The notes below the pieces were generated by a model. It saw only the letters and a program-made list of their open reading frames with translations, was not told the origin of the DNA and searched no databases. Below, piece after piece: positions 15,692 to 26,815 of a stretch of 45,481 nucleotides of DNA. The translations under genes were made by a program, and so were the position numbers. Position 1 is the stretch's first letter. The number at the start of each line of letters is the position of its first letter. The stretch is taken from contig NZ_ALWX01000010.1 of the NCBI RefSeq assembly GCF_000297495.1, forward strand, positions 1 through 45,481. Reading direction: 5' to 3'. The stretch is from Janibacter hoylei PVAS-1. Its GTDB lineage: Bacteria; Actinomycetota; Actinomycetes; Actinomycetales; Dermatophilaceae.

Positions 15692-18265
15692 TCAGCGAAG
15701 GGAGAGCCCGCCACCCTCCTCGTCGCGGTCGACGACGACGGTCGAGCCGTCACGCACGTCGCCGGAGAGCAGGGCGGTGGCCAGCCGGTCACCGATCTCG
15801 CGCTGCACGAGGCGACGCAGCGGGCGGGCGCCGTAGGCCGGGTCGTAGCCGGTCTCGGCGAGCCATTCGCGAGCCGCCGGAGTGACCTCGAGGTGGATCC
15901 GACGGTCGGCGAGCCGACTCGCGAGCTCGCGCACCTGCAGCTCGACGATGTGGCCGAGCTCGTCGCGGCTCAGCGCGTCGAAGATGACGATCTCGTCGAG
16001 CCGGTTGAGGAACTCCGGCTTGAAGGCTTGCCGCACGACGCCCATGACGGACTCACGGCGCGCCTCACCCTCGAGCAGGGGGTCGGTGAGGAACTGGCTG
16101 CCGAGGTTGGAGGTCATGACGAGGATGACATTGCGGAAGTCGACCGTGCGGCCCTGCCCGTCGGTCAGGCGCCCGTCGTCGAGGACCTGCAGGAGGATGT
16201 CGAAGGTCTCGGGGTGGGCCTTCTCGACCTCGTCGAGCAGGACGACGGAGTAGGGACGCCGGCGCACGGCCTCGGTGAGCTGGCCACCCTCCTCGTAGCC
16301 GACATAGCCGGGGGGCGCACCGATGAGGCGCGCGACCGCGTGCCGCTCGGCGTACTCCGACATGTCGATGCGCACCATCGCGCGCTCGTCATCGAAGAGG
16401 AAGTCGGCCAGCGACTTGGCCAGCTCGGTCTTGCCGACACCCGTCGGGCCGAGGAAGAGGAAGGACCCGGTCGGCCGGTTGGGGTCGGCGATGCCGGCCC
16501 GCGAGCGACGCACGGCGTCGGAGACCGCGCGCACGGCATCGGCCTGCCCGACGAGCCGGGAGCCGATGATCGACTCCATGCTCAGCAGCTTCTCCGTCTC
16601 GCCCTGCAGCAGGCGCCCGGCGGGGATGCCTGTCCACGCCGAGATGACCTCGGCGATGTCGTCGCTGCCGACCCGGTCCTTGACCATCGGCGAGCCCTCG
16701 CTCGCCTCGACCTCGGACTCCTGGGCCTGCGCGGCCGCCAGCTCCTGCTCGGCGGCGGGGATGTCGCCGTAGAGCAGCCGGGACGCGCTCTCGTAGTCAC
16801 CCTCGCGCTGCAGCCGGTCAGCCTGCGTGCGCAGCTCGTCGACCCGCGCCTTGAGGTCACCGACCCGGTTGAGGCCGGACTTCTCCGCCTCCCAGCGCGC
16901 GGTGAGCGCGGCGAGCTCCTCGGACTTGTCGGCGAGGTCAGCGCGCAGCCGCTCGAGCCGGTCGACGGAGGCCGCATCCGACTCCTTGGACAGGTGCAGC
17001 TCCTCCATCTTCAGCCGGTCGACAGCGCGGCGCAGCTCGTCGATCTCGACGGGGCTGGAGTCGATCTCCATCCGCAGGCGCGACGCGGCCTCGTCGACGA
17101 GGTCGATCGCCTTGTCGGGCAGCTGCCGGCCGGTGATGTAGCGGTCCGACAGCGTGGCCGCCGCGACGAGCGCCGAGTCCTCGATCTCGACCTTGTGGTG
17201 CGCCTCGTAGCGCTCCTTGAGGCCGCGCAGGATGGCGATGGTGTCCTCGACGCTCGGCTCACCGACGAAGACCTGCTGGAAGCGCCGCTCCAGGGCCGGG
17301 TCCTTTTCGATGTGCTCGCGGAACTCGTCGAGCGTCGTCGCGCCGACGAGTCGCAGCTCGCCGCGGGCGAGCATCGGCTTGAGCATGTTGCCCGCATCCA
17401 TGGCGCCCTCACCGGACGCGCCCGCACCGACGACGGTGTGCAGCTCGTCGATGAAGGTGACGATCTGCCCGTCGCTGGCCTTGATCTCCTCGAGCACGGC
17501 CTTGAGCCGCTCCTCGAACTCGCCGCGGTACTTCGCGCCGGCGACCATCGCGCCGAGGTCGAGGCTGACGAGCCGCTTGTCGCGCAGCGACTCAGGCACG
17601 TCACCGTCGACGATGCGCTGGGCCAGGCCCTCGACGACGGCGGTCTTGCCGACGCCGGGCTCGCCGATGAGCACGGGGTTGTTCTTCGTCCGGCGGGAGA
17701 GCACCTGGACGACGCGGCGGATCTCGGCGTCCCGCCCGATGACCGGGTCGAGCTTGCCGTCGCGGGCGGCCTGGGTCAGGTCGGTGCCGTACTGCTCGAG
17801 CGACTCGCCGCCCTCGGCGGGCGTCTCGGACGTCACCTTGCGCCCGGCGCGCAGCTCGTCGATCTTCGCCTCCATGTCGCGGGCGCCGCGGGACTCGACG
17901 GCCGCGAGGTGGCCCGTCTCGGCGAGCGCGAGCAGGAGCAGGTCGAGGGCGAGGTGCGTGTCCCCCTTCGCCCGCATGAGGGTGTCGGCCTGCTGGAGCA
18001 CAGCGAGCAGGCTGCGCCCGAGCGTCGGGGAGGCCGCCGCACCGCTCGTGGTCGGCAACGAGCGCACGGCCGCATCGGCCTGCGCGAGGACGTGCCCGGC
18101 GCCGGTCCCGGCGGCCTGCAGGAGGGTGTCGCACTGCGGTGTGTCGAGCTGCACGAGGGCGCTGACGAGGTGCTCGGGCGTGACCTCGGGGTGCCCCTGG
18201 GTCTGGGCCGAACGCTGGGCCAGGGCGAGCGCCTCGGCCACCTTGGTGGTGGGCTGGAAGTCCAT
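15692..18265 (-). CDS. clpB: ATP-dependent disaggregase ClpB
   Basis: 857 residues, full length. An N-terminal Clp_N repeat domain is followed by AAA+ domain 1 (Walker [14 protein letters not shown] near residue 205, Walker B VTFIDELH). The long coiled-coil middle domain (about 410-530) contains [20 protein letters not shown]+ domain 2 ([34 protein letters not shown]) and the C-terminal domain follow. ClpB threads aggregated proteins and works with DnaK, DnaJ and GrpE, all encoded in this window. A HAIR operator upstream indicates HspR repression, and a strong terminator follows the gene. Confidence 0.97.
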   Translation of the reverse strand: MDFQPTTKVAEALALAQRSAQTQGHPEVTPEHLVSALVQLDTPQCDTLLQAAGTGAGHVLAQADAAVRSLPTTSGAAASPTLGRSLLAVLQQADTLMRAKGDTHLALDLLLLALAETGHLAAVESRGARDMEAKIDELRAGRKVTSETPAEGGESLEQYGTDLTQAARDGKLDPVIGRDAEIRRVVQVLSRRTKNNPVLIGEPGVGKTAVVEGLAQRIVDGDVPESLRDKRLVSLDLGAMVAGAKYRGEFEERLKAVLEEIKASDGQIVTFIDELHTVVGAGASGEGAMDAGNMLKPMLARGELRLVGATTLDEFREHIEKDPALERRFQQVFVGEPSVEDTIAILRGLKERYEAHHKVEIEDSALVAAATLSDRYITGRQLPDKAIDLVDEAASRLRMEIDSSPVEIDELRRAVDRLKMEELHLSKESDAASVDRLERLRADLADKSEELAALTARWEAEKSGLNRVGDLKARVDELRTQADRLQREGDYESASRLLYGDIPAAEQELAAAQAQESEVEASEGSPMVKDRVGSDDIAEVISAWTGIPAGRLLQGETEKLLSMESIIGSRLVGQADAVRAVSDAVRRSRAGIADPNRPTGSFLFLGPTGVGKTELAKSLADFLFDDERAMVRIDMSEYAERHAVARLIGAPPGYVGYEEGGQLTEAVRRRPYSVVLLDEVEKAHPETFDILLQVLDDGRLTDGQGRTVDFRNVILVMTSNLGSQFLTDPLLEGEARRESVMGVVRQAFKPEFLNRLDEIVIFDALSRDELGHIVELQVRELASRLADRRIHLEVTPAAREWLAETGYDPAYGARPLRRLVQREIGDRLATALLSGDVRDGSTVVVDRDEEGGGLSLR

Positions 18266-18314
18266 GGGTCTCCTCTATGGCTGGCGGATGATCTCTGTCT
18301 GGAACAACCTCCTC

Positions 18315-18341
18315 AGAGTTGAGTCTATTCCGCTCAACTCT
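18315..18341. promoter_or_regulatory. HAIR operator (HspR site) upstream of clpB
   Basis: Perfect 9-bp arms AGAGTTGAG (18315-18323) and CTCAACTCT (18333-18341) with a 9-bp spacer match the HspR-associated inverted repeat (CTTGAGT-N7-ACTCAAG). It lies about 50 bp upstream of the clpB start. The same TTGAG-N9-CTCAA core occurs twice upstream of dnaK. Confidence 0.9.
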
Positions 18342-18369
18342 GGCGCTCACCCCGTGCATGTGGCTGCGG

Positions 18370-19866
18370 TCAGCAGCTGGCCGTGATGTCGCTCAGCTCG
18401 TCACCGCTGGTCGTGCTCGACGACGTGGAGGAGGTCGTCGACGACGTCGTCGAAGTCGTCTTCTTCTTCGTCGACTTCTTCGGCTCCGGCTCCGGCGGGT
18501 TGATGGCCTCGTCGACCATCGTGTGGATCTTGTCGTAGTCCGGGCGGTTGACGTCGATGTTCTTGTTGGTCAGGGGCAGCGACTTGATGGTGCCGCCGTC
18601 CTGGATGCGCAGGACGAGTTCGGCCCAGGCCTTGAGGTCCTGCTGCGGGATGTCGACCGTCACGTTGTCCTGCAGGGTCTTGGCAAGAGCGGGGTAGCGC
18701 ACGAGCATCGACGTCGGGTTGACCTGGTTGAGCAGCGCTCCGACCATGCAGCGCTGACGCCGCATCCGCGAGAAGTCACCGTCGGCGGAGTCGGCACGCG
18801 AGCGCGAGTACCAGAGGGCGTGGTAGCCGTCGAGCTCCTGCACCCCCGGCTCGATGTAGCCGGTGGTGCCGACGACGACACCCCCTTCGATCTTGCAGCC
18901 GATGCACACGCGCTCCTTGACGTCGACGGTCACGCCGCCCATCGCGTCGACGAGCTGGGTGAAGCCCTCGAGGTTGATGACGGTCGTGTAGTCGATGTGC
19001 AGCCCGAGGATCTCGGAGGCGGCGTCCTTGGTCGCGACGAGCCCCGGGTTGACGTCCGCCGGGAAGAGGTCGGCGTTGTCGCGCCCGAGCGTCCAGACGT
19101 ACTCCATGAGGCACTGGTCGCCGCAGTTGAAGCCGTCGGGGTACTTCTGCTTGAGGGGGTTGCTGTCGGAGAAGGGGATGTTTTGCAGGTTGCGCGGGAT
19201 GCCGAAGAGCACCGTCTCACCGGTCTGCGTGTCGACGCTCGCGACCATGAGCGAGTCGGGGCGGATGCCGTCGCGGTCGGCTCCGGCGTCCGAGCCGACG
19301 AGCATGATGTTGACCCGGTCGGTGCCGGCCCACGGGTCGTCGCCCTCGCCGGGAGCCGCGGCACCATCGGGCCGCAGGTCCTCGAAGACCGAGCCGATGA
19401 GCGAGCGCTGGATGACTGCATAGCGCACTGACTGCGCCGCGGGGGCGAAGACGAGGAGCGCCGCGAGCGCCGCGAAGACGACCATGGCGACCCGCGGCCG
19501 CCCGGAGGTGCCCTCGGGCAGGTTGTCGCGGGCAGTGGTGATGATGCCCCAGATCCACACGATCGCCCCGATGACGATGATCGGGATGAGCACCATGAGG
19601 GCCCGCCGGCTCACGCCGACCCCGATGATCGACGAGGTCACGCCCTTGGCCAGGGCCCAGCCGAGCACGAGGAGGATCGTCGCGACGAAGGCGGTCACGA
19701 TGGTGATGCCCGTCCTCCGGCGGGTGCGGATGAGACCGAGCCCGGGGATGACCGTGCTCGCCGCGGTCAGCGTGTAGTACCGCCGGCTCTGGCGTGCCTT
19801 GCGCCGCGCGATGATGCCGCGCTCTCCGAGAGCACGCCGGCTCTCAGGGGTGGTGCTGTCGGACAC
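18370..19866 (-). CDS. LCP (LytR-CpsA-Psr) family cell-wall polymer ligase
   Basis: 498 residues. A cytoplasmic Arg/Lys-rich N-terminus is followed by four hydrophobic segments (for example [19 protein letters not shown] and [16 protein letters not shown]) and an extracellular LCP domain. Core motifs are [49 protein letters not shown] and [24 protein letters not shown], the Arg/Asp-rich phosphate-binding residues. LCP enzymes attach teichoic-type polymers or arabinogalactan to peptidoglycan. The C-terminus ends in a Lys/Ser/Thr-rich low-complexity tail. GTG 19866 is preferred to TTG 19875 because GGAGG lies 9 bp upstream of it. Confidence 0.92.
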   Translation of the reverse strand: MSDSTTPESRRALGERGIIARRKARQSRRYYTLTAASTVIPGLGLIRTRRRTGITIVTAFVATILLVLGWALAKGVTSSIIGVGVSRRALMVLIPIIVIGAIVWIWGIITTARDNLPEGTSGRPRVAMVVFAALAALLVFAPAAQSVRYAVIQRSLIGSVFEDLRPDGAAAPGEGDDPWAGTDRVNIMLVGSDAGADRDGIRPDSLMVASVDTQTGETVLFGIPRNLQNIPFSDSNPLKQKYPDGFNCGDQCLMEYVWTLGRDNADLFPADVNPGLVATKDAASEILGLHIDYTTVINLEGFTQLVDAMGGVTVDVKERVCIGCKIEGGVVVGTTGYIEPGVQELDGYHALWYSRSRADSADGDFSRMRRQRCMVGALLNQVNPTSMLVRYPALAKTLQDNVTVDIPQQDLKAWAELVLRIQDGGTIKSLPLTNKNIDVNRPDYDKIHTMVDEAINPPEPEPKKSTKKKTTSTTSSTTSSTSSSTTSGDELSDITASC

Positions 19867-19989
19867 GGGTGCCAACCTCCGCGTGATGGGGACCGCCGGG
19901 CTGCATGGCTGGTGCTCGGCATCCCTGGGCGCGCGTATTCACGACATCGTGACACAAAGGTGACCCGATCCAGCAATGCCGAAGGGGGG

Positions 19990-20262
19990 TCAGGCGCGCG
20001 TCGTCGGGTCCGGGTCGTACCAGCCGTCGTGCTCCTCGGCGAGTGCGGCGAAGCGCTCCCGCAGCCCCTGGGCCACCGCGGTCGACTCGTCGGCGACCAT
20101 GTCCTCGCGCACGTGCACCGCCCACTCGTGGTCCTCGCTGTCGTCCTCGCCGGCGAGGGCCTCGCGCACGACCCGGACCTCGGTGAAGCCCTCGTCGCGC
20201 AGGTCCTCGGCGATGCGGTCGGCGTCGTCACGGTCGGGGAAGACCATCAGGTGCTCGGACAT
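19990..20262 (-). CDS. Small acidic protein, RraB-like
   Basis: 90 residues, acidic, starting MSEHLMVFPDRDDADRIAEDL. The layout (DDADRIAEDLRDEGFTEVRVVREAL, then a WAVHVRED segment) resembles the RraB/ribonuclease E inhibitor domain, in which a helix and short strands form a compact alpha/beta unit. The resemblance is by eye only and function is uncertain. It lies between the LCP gene and a divergent SRPBCC gene, 61 bp from the latter's start. Confidence 0.6.
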   Translation of the reverse strand: MSEHLMVFPDRDDADRIAEDLRDEGFTEVRVVREALAGEDDSEDHEWAVHVREDMVADESTAVAQGLRERFAALAEEHDGWYDPDPTTRA

Positions 20263-20323
20263 GCCACCAGCCTGTCACGCGTCGGGGGTGGACAACAGGT
20301 GCTGGGCGTGGTGTCGTCGGGGG

Positions 20324-20788
20324 ATGGCACAGGAAAACAAGATCACTGTCCAGCGCACCATCGACGCGTCCGCCAAGGACATCTTCGAGGTATTGACCAA
20401 TCCCGAGCGGCACGCGGAGCTCGACGGCTCCGGCTTCGTCCGCTCGGACGAGAAGACCGACCGCATCCAGGCCGTCGGCGAGGTCTTCACGATGAACATG
20501 TCCGGCGACCACATGGGCGGCGACTACCAGACCGACAACCACGTGACCGCCTTCGACCCCCACAAGATGGTCGGTTGGAAGACGGCTCCGGCCGGCACCG
20601 AGCCGCCCGGGTGGGAGTGGCTGTGGGAGCTGGAGCCGCAGGGTCCTGACAGCACCCTCGTCACGCACACCTACGACTGGAGCGGCGTCACCGACAAGGC
20701 GTTGCTCGAGAAGGTCGGCTTCCCGCTCGTCCAGGAGTCACAGCTCGAGGACACGCTCGGTCGCCTCGCGGCCGCGGTGAGCAGCTAG
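20324..20788 (+). CDS. SRPBCC (START/Bet v1-like) family protein
   Basis: 154 residues. The opening KITVQRTIDASAKDIFEVLTNPERHAELDGSG is the classic polyketide cyclase/SRPBCC start. Later segments VGEVFTMNMSGDHMGGDYQTDN, AFDPHKMVGWKTAP and LVTHTYDWSGV fit the helix-grip fold, which binds hydrophobic ligands. Function is unknown. Its stop codon TAG shares the palindrome CTAG (20785-20788) with the convergent next gene's stop. Confidence 0.88.
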   Translation: MAQENKITVQRTIDASAKDIFEVLTNPERHAELDGSGFVRSDEKTDRIQAVGEVFTMNMSGDHMGGDYQTDNHVTAFDPHKMVGWKTAPAGTEPPGWEWLWELEPQGPDSTLVTHTYDWSGVTDKALLEKVGFPLVQESQLEDTLGRLAAAVSS

Positions 20789-21351
20789 CGGGGGTCCCGT
20801 CCGGTGAGGCCGAGCGCCCGGTCCTGCCGCGAGGCGTCCGGACCGACGTGGACCGCTGGGCCGCACACCCCGTCACCGCGGATCGCGTCGCCGAAGCCGG
20901 CGATCGCCGCCTCGACCTCGTCGAGCTCGGCCTCGTTCAGCTCGACCGGCACCCCGGCGCTCGCGCCGATGTCCCACCGGTGGACGAGCAGGTCGAAGCC
21001 GTAGAAGCGGTCGAAGGCCGCGCCGATCGTCGTCGCGCCGAAGGGCGTCTCGTACGGCCGCTCGGCGAGGGTGTCGTCGGCGAGCTGGCGGGCGACGCCC
21101 TCGGCGTGCGTGCGCCAGGCGGTCGCCGGCCCGAGCGCGGCCACCGTCGGCGCCGGGTCGGGCAGGTCGGCGCCCGCCTTGAGCAGGAAGTCGCGCTGCG
21201 TGTCGATGAGGTGCTGGATGACGTCGAGTCCGCTCCACCCGTCGCACGGGCTGTCCCCGGCGAGGGCCTGCGGGTCGGTGGCGTCGATGAGCCGCATGAG
21301 CGGCGTGTGCTTGCGGTCGAAGACGGAGGCGGCGTCCTGGGGTCGAGGCAT
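20785..21351 (-). CDS. TIGR03086-family metal-binding protein (DinB/mycothiol-type)
   Basis: 188 residues. The segment CDGWSGLDVIQHLIDTQRDFL carries the first metal ligand His of the maleylpyruvate isomerase/DinB-like fold, and YGFDLLVHRWDIGASAG carries a second His. These fit TIGR03086, a group of mycothiol-dependent or related actinobacterial proteins with a divalent metal. Substrate is unknown. ATG 21349-21351 is chosen because homology starts at MPRPQDAAS. Convergent with the SRPBCC gene, sharing a 4-bp CTAG stop overlap. Confidence 0.82.
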   Translation of the reverse strand: MPRPQDAASVFDRKHTPLMRLIDATDPQALAGDSPCDGWSGLDVIQHLIDTQRDFLLKAGADLPDPAPTVAALGPATAWRTHAEGVARQLADDTLAERPYETPFGATTIGAAFDRFYGFDLLVHRWDIGASAGVPVELNEAELDEVEAAIAGFGDAIRGDGVCGPAVHVGPDASRQDRALGLTGRDPR

Positions 21352-21478
21352 GGCGCCAGCCTGCCAGCCCCCACCGACATCGGCACGCGACGCCCTCCCC
21401 CTTCGTCGGTGAACTCCCGGCGGCGGGACGGCGAAGGGAGCCCCCGCCCCCTTGATCCGTGGGCAGGCCGCCACCAGC

Positions 21479-22330
21479 ATGACGAAGGACATGAGCGGGC
21501 TCTTCGTCGCCGTCGGCGACTCCTTCACCGAGGGCGTGGGTGACCCCAACCTCCACTACCCCAACCAGGTGCGCGGGTGGGCCGACCGACTCGCGCGGCA
21601 GCTCGGGCGGGCGGACCCGACGTGGCGCTATGCCAACCTCGCGATCCGCAGCAAGTTCCTCGACCAGGTCGTCGACGACCAGCTGGACGCGGCCCTCGCG
21701 CTGCGGCCCACGCACATCTCCTTCTGCGCCGGGGGCAACGACCTGCTGTCCCTGCGCGCGGACGTCACCGGCATCGCGGAGCGCTACGAGCGCGCCCTCG
21801 TGCGGCTCGTCGGGTCGGGTGCCGAGGTCATCGTCTTCACGACCTTCGTGCCGCAGGCAACGGGGCTGCTCAAGCCGCTCACCAAGCGGGTGCACGCCTT
21901 CAACGCCGCGATCCGCGACCTTGCGTCGACCCACGACGCCACGCTCGTCGACCACGACCTGCTGCGCGAGTACGACGACAAGGCGCTGTGGTCGCTCGAC
22001 CGGATCCACATGGCCCGGCCGGGCCACAAGCGGATGGCGGCCGTCGTCGCGGAGGCCCTCGGCGTGCCCCACACGCTCAAGCTCAGCGACCTCGTGACCG
22101 CCGACCAGCCCGGGTGGCGGCACTCCGTGCGCGTCGAGGCGGAGTTCGTCCGCGACGAGGTCGTCCCGCTCGTGCGGCGGCGGCTGCGGGGCGAGTACGA
22201 AGGGGACACGACCCGCCCGAAGTGGCCCGAGCCGATCCACCCGAGTGACGGGATGAAGCGGCTGGCCGCCGAGCAGGCAGCCGTCGAGCGACGGTTGCGG
22301 GAGTGGGGCGACCTGCTCGAGCGGGTCTGA
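21479..22330 (+). CDS. SGNH/GDSL-type hydrolase
   Basis: 283 residues without an obvious signal peptide. Block I is FVAVGDSFTEGVGD (nucleophile Ser), block III SFCAGGNDLL (oxyanion Asn) and block V LDRIHMARPGHKRMA (Asp-x2-His). Such enzymes are esterases or lipases acting on acyl groups. ATG 21479 (MTKDMSG) and ATG 21491 are both possible. The 3' end converges on hspR with only 16 bp between stops. Confidence 0.9.
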   Translation: MTKDMSGLFVAVGDSFTEGVGDPNLHYPNQVRGWADRLARQLGRADPTWRYANLAIRSKFLDQVVDDQLDAALALRPTHISFCAGGNDLLSLRADVTGIAERYERALVRLVGSGAEVIVFTTFVPQATGLLKPLTKRVHAFNAAIRDLASTHDATLVDHDLLREYDDKALWSLDRIHMARPGHKRMAAVVAEALGVPHTLKLSDLVTADQPGWRHSVRVEAEFVRDEVVPLVRRRLRGEYEGDTTRPKWPEPIHPSDGMKRLAAEQAAVERRLREWGDLLERV

Positions 22331-22346
22331 CGGCGCGAAGGGAGGC

Positions 22347-22793
22347 TCAGCGCGGCTGCCACACGACGAGCGCCTGCCCGCCGCTGCGGGGTCGCGGCCG
22401 CTGGCCGTGCCGCAGCGCGACGATGTCGCCCTGCGAGCCGACGGCGAAGAAGCGCCGGCCCTCGCCGAGCTGCTCGCGCGCGGCGTCCAACTCGTCGTCG
22501 AGCTCGGCGACCCGGGCGCGCAGGGCCTCGACCTGGTGCTCGAGGTCGAAGATCCGCTGGATCGCCGCGAGCGAGACGCCCTCCTCCTGGGAGAGGCGCT
22601 GCACCTCGCGCAGCCGGGTGACGTCGGCGGCGCTGTAGCGCCGACCGCCGCCGCGGGTGCGCGACGGGGTGACGAGCCCGATCCGGTCGTACTGGCGCAG
22701 CGTCTGCGCGTGCATGCCGGCGAGCTCGGCGGCGACGGAGATGACGAAGACGGGCGTGCGGTCGTCACTGCTCAGTCCTGAGATCCGGGCCAT
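22347..22793 (-). CDS. hspR: Heat-shock repressor HspR (MerR family)
   Basis: 148 residues. The MerR helix-turn-helix has VFVISVAAELAGMHAQTLRQYDRIGLV and the wing SRTRGGGRRYSAADVTRL. A coiled coil (EHQVEALRARVAELDDEL) follows, and a basic C-terminus. As the last gene of a dnaK-grpE-dnaJ cluster it is HspR, which binds HAIR inverted repeats and, with DnaK as co-repressor, shuts down the operon. HAIR elements precede both dnaK and clpB here. ATG 22793 is preferred to GTG 22802 because GGGAGG is 8 bp upstream. Confidence 0.95.
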   Translation of the reverse strand: MARISGLSSDDRTPVFVISVAAELAGMHAQTLRQYDRIGLVTPSRTRGGGRRYSAADVTRLREVQRLSQEEGVSLAAIQRIFDLEHQVEALRARVAELDDELDAAREQLGEGRRFFAVGSQGDIVALRHGQRPRPRSGGQALVVWQPR

Positions 22794-22849
22794 CGGGCCC
22801 ACCTCCCTTCGTCATCTCCGTCGCCACCGGCTCGCCATCAGTGTCGTGG

Positions 22850-23873
22850 TCAGGCGCTCGCGGCGGCGACCAGCGCGGCGCGCGGGTCGTCGGTGCGAGC
22901 ATCGCGCAGGACCTCGACGGCCTCGCGCTCGGCCTCGCTGAGATCGGTCGGCACGATGATCTGGACCTTGGCGAGCAGGTCGCCGGTGGCCCTCTTCGTC
23001 GCGATGCCGCGCCCCTTGAGCCGCAGGACGCGGCCGCTCGGGGTCCCCGGCGCGATCCTGACCTTGACCTGCGACCCGTCGAGGGTCGGCACGGCGACCG
23101 TGGCACCGAGGGCGGCCTCGGCGAAGGTCACCGGCAGGTCGAGGGTCAGGTTGTCGCCGTCGCGGCCGTAGACCGGGTGCTTGCCCACCGACACGGTGAG
23201 GATGAGGTCACCGCGGGGCCCGCCCTGATCGCCGTGACCTCCCTTGCCGCGCAGGCGGATCTTCTGGCCGTCCTTGACGCCGGCAGGGATCTTGGCGTTG
23301 ACCTTTTCGCCGTTGACGCTCAGCGAGATCGTCCGCCCTTCGACGGCGTCGCGGAAGGACAGCTCGGTGCGGGCGGTGAGGTCCTGGCCCTTGACCGGGC
23401 CCCGCGGGGCGCGGAAGCCCGCACCCTGCCCGCCGAAGCCGGCGCCGCCACCCCCGCCGAACATCGACAGGATGTCCTCGAGGTCGGGCTCACCCGCCCC
23501 ACCCCCGGCGAAGGGGGAGCCGCCGCCGGTGCTGTAGCGCACCCGCGAGCCGCCCCCCACCCCCGCCGAAGGCCGAGAAGATGTCCTCGAAGCCAGCGCC
23601 CCCACCCGGGCCGCCGGCGGTGAATCGCGCACCGCCGCCGGCCATCGAGCGGATGGCGTCGTACTCACGACGCTGCTCCGGGTCGGAGAGCACGGCATGC
23701 GCCTCGCCGACGTCCTTGAACTTCTGCTCGGCGGCGTCGTCCCCGGCATTGCGGTCGGGGTGGTACTGCTTGGCGAGCTTGCGGTAGGCCTTCTTGATGT
23801 CCGCGGTATCAGCGTCCTTGGCGACGCCCAGGACCGCGTAGAAGTCCTTGTCCAACCAGTCCTGACTGGCCAT
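22850..23873 (-). CDS. dnaJ: Co-chaperone DnaJ, with a single-base frameshift in the Gly-rich linker
   Basis: Frame 1 from ATG 23873 encodes the J domain ([26 protein letters not shown] in YHPDRN) and a Gly-rich linker. Frame 2, down to 22850, encodes the rest of the linker ([17 protein letters not shown]) and the substrate-binding region ([28 protein letters not shown]). The shift is at about 23553-23568, in GGGGTGGGGGG on the coding strand. Removing one G joins the frames into about 340 residues. No CxxCxGxG zinc fingers are present, so it is a class II (CbpA-like) DnaJ. It lies between grpE and hspR. Confidence 0.9.
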
Positions 23874-23894
23874 GTCTCCTCCTCTCGGTGGTGG

Positions 23895-24535
23895 TTACTG
23901 CGGGTCGGCGACCGCGACGCGGGCGGCGCGCAGGACGCGCTCGCCGGCGCGGTAGCCGGGCTGGAGCACGGTGACGACGGTCGTGGCCGTCGCGTCGCTC
24001 GGCAGCTCCGTGTCGGAGGCGTCCCACGCGCCGTGCATGAGGGCCTCGTGCACGTTGGGGTCGAAGGCCTCGCCCTTGACGCCCACGCGCTCCAGACCCT
24101 GCTTGGCGAGGACCTGCTCGAGCTTGTCGGCGATCGCCCGGAAGGGGCTGCCCTCCGGCAGGTCGCCGTGCTGCTCGGCGAGGTGGATCTCGTCGAGGAC
24201 CGGCAGGAGCGACTCGAGCAGGTCGTGGACTGCGCGCTCCTTGTGCACCGGCAGGTCCCGGTCGACGCGCCGCTTGTAGTTGACGTACTCGGCCTGCAGG
24301 CGCAGGTAGTCGTCCTGGAGCTGGTCGGCGCGGGCCGTGTCGGGGTGGACCTCGGCGTCGCCGGCGGCCTCCCCGTCGCCCGGGGCCGGGGCGGCCCCGT
24401 CGGCCGGGGTGGCCGACTCGGGCGCAGCGTCAGCTGCAGCCTCGTCGACCACCTCGGCCTCGACGACCTGCTCCTCGGCCTCCGGGTTCGCCGCGTCGGC
24501 GGTCACCTCGGGCTCGATCGGCTGGTTGGGGTCGG

Positions 24536-24539
<4 letters not shown>
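23895..24539 (-). CDS. grpE: Nucleotide exchange factor GrpE
   Basis: 214 residues. A long acidic Glu/Ala-rich N-terminus ([20 protein letters not shown] and following) leads into the coiled coil ([20 protein letters not shown]) and the C-terminal domain with [24 protein letters not shown] and HEALMHG. GrpE releases ADP from DnaK. The GTG start overlaps the dnaK stop (GTGA, 24536-24539), so translation is coupled. The C-terminus includes the thermosensor-type helix region followed by [20 protein letters not shown]. Confidence 0.95.
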
Positions 24540-26422
<1,883 letters not shown>

Positions 26423-26467
26423 GGGGCGCTCCTTTGTTCGGGTGGTCGAGGTGGTCACCCCGACGCG

Positions 26468-26490
26468 AGTTGAGTTGCTGTCGCTCAACT
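26468..26490. promoter_or_regulatory. HAIR operator 1 upstream of dnaK
   Basis: Arms AGTTGAG (26468-26474) and CTCAACT (26484-26490) are perfect reverse complements with a 9-bp spacer, the HspR site pattern. It lies about 46 bp upstream of the dnaK start, likely over the promoter or leader. Confidence 0.9.
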
Positions 26491-26530
26491 TAGGATCCCG
26501 TCCGCGGCTTGCGCAAATCCGTGACCCCAA

Positions 26531-26553
26531 AGTTGAGTTCACTTGGCTCAACT
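26531..26553. promoter_or_regulatory. HAIR operator 2 upstream of dnaK
   Basis: Arms AGTTGAG (26531-26537) and CTCAACT (26547-26553) with a 9-bp spacer. Centre-to-centre distance from operator 1 is 63 bp, six helical turns, so HspR dimers could sit on the same face of the DNA. Confidence 0.9.
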
Positions 26554-26618
26554 ACGAGCGAAGGGAGGTTGTTCCCGGCCTCGCACATCCCCTTTCAGGC
26601 GGGGAGGAGGGGCTCGCC

Positions 26619-26717
26619 GGGCCGGGAAGGTCTGACCTGGCCGGGATATCCAGAACTGGCCGAGCAATTGCGCGGCCATGTCCGGCCTTCCCGGCCATCT
26701 GCAGGTTTCCCGGCCAG
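26619..26717. other. Structured intergenic segment with interleaved inverted repeats
   Basis: The segment GGCCGGGAAGG (26620-26630) pairs perfectly with CCTTCCCGGCC (26686-26696). The segment CTGGCCGGGA (26637-26646) pairs with TCCCGGCCAG (26708-26717). The two pairings interleave, which allows a pseudoknot or two alternative folds. It lies upstream of the dnaK HAIR operators and downstream of the methyltransferase gene on the same strand. It could be a terminator for the latter or an unrecognised RNA. Confidence 0.5.
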
Positions 26718-26720
26718 ACC

Positions 26721-26770
26721 CCTGCCCTTCGAGACGTCGGCCGCAGGGCGGCCTCCTCCTCAGGACCCGG
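26721..26770. repeat. REP-like element, copy A
   Basis: The sequence begins CCTGCCCTTCGAGACGTCGG and ends CTCCTCAGGACCCGG around a GC-rich inverted core. It is almost identical to the reverse complement of copy B at 27571-27618. The two copies flank the methyltransferase-like gene in opposite orientation. Confidence 0.85.
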
Positions 26771-26815
26771 AGGCCGCCCCGCGCCGCCGGGACACCTACC
26801 GACCCGGCTGACGGC

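Noticed and set aside
14225..18322. A 1365-codon open frame on the plus strand across clpB
   Set aside because: It is antisense to clpB, which has all its motifs. Long antisense frames are expected at this GC content, and the product is low-complexity with no recognisable domain.
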